Translations under genes and position numbers: made by a program
The notes under the pieces: model-generated
What the model was told of the DNA's origin: nothing
Database searches by the model: none
The model's input: only the letters and a program-made list of their open reading frames with translations
Assembly: GCF_900129465.1 (NCBI RefSeq)
Contig: NZ_FSRA01000001.1
Location: 3,040,482-3,104,481 of the forward strand
DNA length: 64,000 nucleotides
DNA from: Chitinophaga niabensis
GTDB lineage: Bacteria; Bacteroidota; Bacteroidia; Chitinophagales; Chitinophagaceae
Reading direction: 5' to 3'
Shown: positions 60,352 to 64,000 of the stretch, piece after piece
Layout: the number at the start of each line of letters is the position of its first letter
Numbering within the stretch: position 1 is the first letter of the stretch

Positions 60352-61758
60352 TTACAGGTGAATTGCTTCGCCGTAAGCCACTTCAATGGCATCCTTTACA
60401 GATTCGCTCATGGTTGGATGCGGGTGAATGCTGTTCAGCACTTCCTGCCATGTAGTTTCCAGTGTGCGTGCTGTTACAGTTTGTTCGATCGCTTCTGTTA
60501 CGTTAGCGCCGATCATGTGTGTACCCAGCCATTCGCCGTACTTAGCATCAAAGATCACTTTTACGAAACCTTCTGTTGCGCCTGCACCTACTGCTTTACC
60601 TGAAGCCGTGAATGGGAATTTACCCACCTTCACTTCATAACCGGCTTCTTTAGCCTGTTTCTCCGTGTAACCTACAGAGGCGATCTCAGGTGCACAGAAA
60701 GTACAGCCCGGTACGTTATTATAATTGATCGGAGTAGGTTTGTGCGCGTATTTCTTTTCGTTGTAAGCGATCGCTTCCACGCAAACAATACCTTCTTTGG
60801 ATGCAACGTGTGCCAGTGCCTGACCAGGTACCATGTCTCCAAATGCATAAATGCCCGGAACATTGGTTTGGTAGTAAGCATCCACCAATACTTTGCCTTT
60901 ATCTGTTTTTACGCCTAAAGCTTCCAGGCCAAGGTTTTCAATATTAGCGGTGATACCGATAGCGCTCAGTACTACATCTGCTTCCAGGAAAACTTCGCCG
61001 CTGGCGGTCTTCACTTTCGCTTTCACGCCGTCGCCTTTCTTTTCCACTGCTTCTACGCTGGCGTTGGTCATGATCTCAATACCTTTCTTCTTGTAGATCT
61101 TTTCCAGTTCTTTGGAGATATCTTCATCTTCTACCGGTACAATGCGCGGCATGAACTCAACGATGGTCACTTTAGTGCCCAGTGAGTGATAGAAGTAAGC
61201 AAATTCAACGCCGATAGCGCCGGAACCTACTACGATCATGCTCTTGGGTTGTTTTGGCAGGTTCATGGCTTCACGGTATCCGATCACGGTCTTACCGTCG
61301 ATCTTCAGGTTCGGCAGTTCGCGGGAACGTGCGCCGGTTGCCAGCAGGATATGTTTTGCTTCATGTACGGCAACTTTACCGTCTTTATCCGTCACTTCTA
61401 CCTGGCCTTTTGACTTCAGCTTACCAGTGCCCATGATCACATCCACCTTGTTCTTCTTCAGGAGGAAGGTAACGCCCTTGCTCATTTTATCAGCTGCACC
61501 ACGGCTGCGTTTGATCACCGCGCCAAAATCTACTGAAGAATCTCCCACGGTGATACCGTAATCCTTGGAATGCTGGATATATTCCGCTACCTGTGCGGAC
61601 TTCAACAATGCCTTAGTAGGGATACAACCCCAGTTCAAACAGATCCCGCCTAAACTCTCTCTCTCTACCACGGCTGTTTTCAATCCCAGTTGAGATGCCC
61701 GGATAGCTGCCACGTATCCACCGGGGCCACTACCAATTACGATTACGTCGTATGCCAT
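60352..61758 (-). CDS. lpdA: dihydrolipoyl dehydrogenase
   Basis: This E3 flavoenzyme reoxidises dihydrolipoamide in 2-oxo acid dehydrogenase and glycine cleavage complexes. The 468 residues are full length: FAD motif GSGPGGYVAAIRASQLG, redox disulfide GGICLNWGCIPTKALLKS (Cys 41/46), NAD motif VVGSGAIGVEFAYFYHSLG, second FAD motif IYAFGDMVPGQALAHVAS, and the C-terminal catalytic His in NSIHPHPTMSE. Monocistronic; a TACATTTG box lies 29 nt upstream. Confidence 0.97.
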   Translation of the reverse strand: MAYDVIVIGSGPGGYVAAIRASQLGLKTAVVERESLGGICLNWGCIPTKALLKSAQVAEYIQHSKDYGITVGDSSVDFGAVIKRSRGAADKMSKGVTFLLKKNKVDVIMGTGKLKSKGQVEVTDKDGKVAVHEAKHILLATGARSRELPNLKIDGKTVIGYREAMNLPKQPKSMIVVGSGAIGVEFAYFYHSLGTKVTIVEFMPRIVPVEDEDISKELEKIYKKKGIEIMTNASVEAVEKKGDGVKAKVKTASGEVFLEADVVLSAIGITANIENLGLEALGVKTDKGKVLVDAYYQTNVPGIYAFGDMVPGQALAHVASKEGIVCVEAIAYNEKKYAHKPTPINYNNVPGCTFCAPEIASVGYTEKQAKEAGYEVKVGKFPFTASGKAVGAGATEGFVKVIFDAKYGEWLGTHMIGANVTEAIEQTVTARTLETTWQEVLNSIHPHPTMSESVKDAIEVAYGEAIHL

Positions 61759-61786
61759 ATTGCTAGATTTTTATAATAAAACTTGG

Positions 61787-61794
61787 CAAATGTA
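61787..61794 (-). promoter_or_regulatory. -7 box (TACATTTG) of lpdA
   Basis: Exact reverse-strand TAnnTTTG match 29 nt before the lpdA start codon. Confidence 0.45.
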
Positions 61795-61867
61795 GCAAAA
61801 AAAAGTAAAGTTTAGATAGTTCATACAGATACATGACAGTTGCCGGAGATAGCTGTCTGTAAATGAA

Positions 61868-61892
61868 AACGGCTCCCTTAGCGGGAGCCGTT
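61868..61892 (-). terminator. lolA terminator
   Basis: Perfect 10-bp stem AACGGCTCCC / GGGAGCCGTT with a 5-nt loop, followed on the reverse strand by ttcattta. It lies 24 nt past the lolA stop. Confidence 0.8.
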
Positions 61893-61916
61893 CTTCTATC
61901 GGAAAAAGCGTTGATA

Positions 61917-62600
61917 CTACCGGAGGTCTACTACTTCCACGCCAGGGTACTTTTTGGCATCGAAAGTGAACAGATCGTCGCTTACTGCGCCATTAGGCTG
62001 GAAGCTGCTGATCTCGTAGGTGTATTTATTGCCATTTTTCTCAAATACCTTCATACGGGCCAGGGTGGAGTTCTTTTTGTCCACATCCACCAGTACTTTA
62101 AAGAAGGTTTTGGATTTATCTGTAGGCGTAAGTTCAATGTTCTGCAACACCTTACCTTTCTCTGTGCTTTCGCCGGTGAGGCGGTACAGGAAATCCTTAT
62201 CGTAGAAATTGGTGAAGATCTTGGCAGGCGTCATGCTGGTATTGCTCTGGTCCACATTGTTAATGGTCACTTCGTTCACATCTTTGGCATACGTCCAGGA
62301 GGTTTTATTGTCGCTGATGATCTCCTGTTCTCCCATGATCACTTTATATTTAGGCCCTTTTACATATACAGAACCCTTTTTGGAGTCTGTTACGCTGTTA
62401 TTGGCACCTTCTACTTTCAGGATAAAATTGGCGATAACAGATTTCAGCGATTTGAATTTCTTGCTCACATTATCCAGCACCACTTTAGCCTTCGGATCGT
62501 TCTGACCCAGGGAGCCTACAGGAGTTTTGGTTTGCGCCATGGTGCTGAATGCCATTCCGAACATGACCATGCCCATCAATACCGTTTTCTTCTTCATCAT
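61917..62600 (-). CDS. lolA: LolA-like outer membrane lipoprotein carrier
   Basis: The 227 residues have a signal peptide (TVLMGMVMFGMAFSTMAQ). The mature part has the LolA/LolB half-barrel pattern: AKVVLDNVSKKFKSLKSVIANFILKVEG, GSVYVKGPKYKVIMGEQEIISDNKTSWTYAKDVNEVTINN, and C-terminal SSFQPNGAVSDDLFTFDAKKYPGVEVVDLR. LolA carries lipoproteins from the inner to the outer membrane, matching the many lipoproteins encoded here. It lies 94 nt downstream of ftsK on the same strand, a frequent bacterial arrangement. Confidence 0.9.
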   Translation of the reverse strand: MMKKKTVLMGMVMFGMAFSTMAQTKTPVGSLGQNDPKAKVVLDNVSKKFKSLKSVIANFILKVEGANNSVTDSKKGSVYVKGPKYKVIMGEQEIISDNKTSWTYAKDVNEVTINNVDQSNTSMTPAKIFTNFYDKDFLYRLTGESTEKGKVLQNIELTPTDKSKTFFKVLVDVDKKNSTLARMKVFEKNGNKYTYEISSFQPNGAVSDDLFTFDAKKYPGVEVVDLR

Positions 62601-62694
62601 AGTTTTTAAGTGTTACAGTTATAGGGTATAAGACAAATGTTGTGCCGCATCGTTTAACGGCTGCTGTTAAAGAAATGCAAAACTCGTTCTTTTA

Positions 62695-64000
62695 TCACAT
62701 ACTGCCGAGGATTTCCTCCAGATCGGCCTCAGTTTTAACATTCACTTCCCGTGCCTTGCTTCCCAGGTTAGGCCCTACGATCCCTGCTGCTTCCAGCTGG
62801 TCCATCAGCCTGCCGGCCCGGTTGTATCCCAGTTTCATCCTTCTTTGCAACAGGGAAGTGGATCCCTGCTGGTTCTGAACGATCACCCGGGCAGCCTCGT
62901 CGAACAGCGGATCGCGGTCTGCCAGGCTGAAATCCTTGCCTTCCATTTCCTTTTCATCCACATATTCCGGCAACATGAAAGCTTCCGGATAACCCCGCTG
63001 CTCCCCGATAAATTCCACTACCCGCTCTACTTCCGGCGTATCCACAAAAGCACACTGCAGGCGCACCAGCTCTCCGTTGAAAGAGATCAGCATGTCCCCC
63101 TGCCCTATCAGCTGTTCGGAACCGCCAATATCGAGGATCGTACGGGAGTCTATTTTAGACGACACTTTAAAGGCAATCCGTGCGGGGAAGTTTGCTTTAA
63201 TTGTTCCGGTGATGATATTAACAGAAGGACGCTGCGTGGCAATGATCAGGTGAATACCAATGGCCCGTGCCAGCTGTGCCAGCCGTGCAATCGGCATTTC
63301 CACCTCTTTACCCGCCGTCATGATCAGGTCCGCAAACTCATCTATCACCAATACTATGAATGGCAGGAAGCGGTGCCCTTTTAATGGATTCAGGCGGCGT
63401 TCCGTGAATTTCTTGTTGTATTCGCGGATATTACGGGTACCTGCTTCTTTCAGCAGATCGTAGCGAAGGTCCATTTCAATACACAGGGCATTGAGGGTAT
63501 GCACCACTTTTTTAGTATCCGTGATAATGGCATCCTCTTCCCCGGGCAATTTAGCCAGGAAATGTTTTTCAATGAGCTTGTAGAGGGAAAGTTCCACTTT
63601 CTTTGGATCTATCAGTACAAACTTCAGTTGGGAAGGATGTTTTTTGAACAACAGTGATACAAGCAGGGTATTAATACCTACAGATTTACCCTGACCGGTA
63701 GCACCCGCCATCAGCAAGTGGGGCATCTTGGCCAGATCGGCTATAAAGTTCTCGTTATCGATCTTTTTACCAATTGCAATGGGAAGGTCCATCTGGCTAT
63801 GCAGGAACTTATCAGAGGCCAGCATGTTCCGCAGGGAAACGATGGTCTTTTTCACATTCGGCACCTCAATACCGATCGTTCCTCTTCCCGGAATAGGCGC
63901 AATGATCCGGATACCCAATGCAGAGAGGCTGAGTGCAATATCATCCTCCAGGTTTTTGATCCGGGAGATCCGCACACCTGCAGCCGGTACTATTTCGTAG
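62695..64000 (-). CDS. ftsK: DNA translocase FtsK, C-terminal part (runs off window end)
   Basis: FtsK pumps chromosomal DNA at the division septum and activates dimer resolution. The visible 434 residues start mid-protein (YEIVPAAGVRISRIKNLEDDIALSL) and stay in frame to base 64000. They include the Walker A motif MAGATGQGKSVGINTLL, the Walker B VLVIDEFADLIM, LIIATQRPSVNIITGTIKANFPARIAFKV, and the C-terminal winged-helix gamma domain (STSLLQRRMKLGYNRAGRLMDQLEAAGIVGP) that reads polar DNA motifs. A GTG at 63973-63975 is an internal codon, not a start. The N-terminal membrane domain lies outside the window. Confidence 0.97.
   Translation of the reverse strand, partial: YEIVPAAGVRISRIKNLEDDIALSLSALGIRIIAPIPGRGTIGIEVPNVKKTIVSLRNMLASDKFLHSQMDLPIAIGKKIDNENFIADLAKMPHLLMAGATGQGKSVGINTLLVSLLFKKHPSQLKFVLIDPKKVELSLYKLIEKHFLAKLPGEEDAIITDTKKVVHTLNALCIEMDLRYDLLKEAGTRNIREYNKKFTERRLNPLKGHRFLPFIVLVIDEFADLIMTAGKEVEMPIARLAQLARAIGIHLIIATQRPSVNIITGTIKANFPARIAFKVSSKIDSRTILDIGGSEQLIGQGDMLISFNGELVRLQCAFVDTPEVERVVEFIGEQRGYPEAFMLPEYVDEKEMEGKDFSLADRDPLFDEAARVIVQNQQGSTSLLQRRMKLGYNRAGRLMDQLEAAGIVGPNLGSKAREVNVKTEADLEEILGSM

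Overview
This window is chromosomal DNA of a Bacteroidota, most likely a Chitinophagaceae close to Chitinophaga. The evidence is a fused SecDF, a compact primary sigma factor that starts directly at region 1.2, a long-form NusB, an S46 peptidase, a T9SS C-terminal sorting domain, FecI/FecR-type regulators, DUF4249/DUF4397/DUF3822 proteins, and repeated TAnnTTTG (-7) promoter boxes just upstream of genes. Most of the window is ordinary housekeeping DNA in short operons, punctuated by good hairpin terminators. No tRNA, rRNA, insertion sequence, CRISPR array or phage gene was seen.

Layout. 1-6.5 kb: 5' part of a TonB-dependent-receptor-like outer membrane protein, lgt plus a hemerythrin protein, a bacilliredoxin, a small heat shock protein, a membrane protein resembling the input half of a sensor kinase, an NTF2-like secreted protein, and a promoter-to-terminator unit without a gene (candidate sRNA). 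6.5-9.7 kb: arginine decarboxylase, a WbqC-family protein, a WHy/LEA14-like lipoprotein. 9.66-10.3 kb: a non-coding tract of about 20 degenerate repeat units spaced mostly 22 or 33 nt apart. 10.4-14.3 kb: ECF sigma factor, FecR anti-sigma factor, an unusual STN-domain/linker/beta-barrel protein, then a radical SAM/SPASM protein. 14.4-25 kb: metal-binding protein, pyrE facing a Nudix gene, methyltransferase, the DUF3822-rsmD-coaD-thioesterase operon, MATE exporter, TPR protein, folB, trxB, a DUF4249 lipoprotein, rpoD.

25-35 kb: threonine aldolase, valS (preceded by 11-nt-phased repeats), AI-2E-type permease, a large secreted HExxH/propeller/barrel protein, an IscA-like protein, a DUF3800 gene. 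35-50 kb: secDF, a beta-lactamase-fold lipoprotein, DUF4397 lipoprotein, aminotransferase, coaE, nusB-DUF1573-yajC, groES-groEL, two FKBP-like lipoproteins, L-serine dehydratase, a small membrane-anchored protein. 50-64 kb: M23 peptidase, methylmalonyl-CoA mutase catalytic chain, methyltransferase, ThuA protein plus S46 peptidase, M57 metalloprotease, S8 peptidase with T9SS tail, lipoamide dehydrogenase, LolA and the 3' part of ftsK.

Functional themes are envelope biogenesis and protein export (lgt, secDF, yajC, lolA, T9SS cargo), protein quality control (Hsp20, GroESL, FKBPs), CoA/folate/pyrimidine metabolism and secreted proteolysis. The least explained material lies between 9.66 and 13.3 kb (repeat tract beside the sigma/anti-sigma/STN-barrel cluster) and at 6.2-6.45 kb (candidate sRNA). 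I saw no convincing defence or mobile island. The DUF3800 gene is the only gene with an accessory look.
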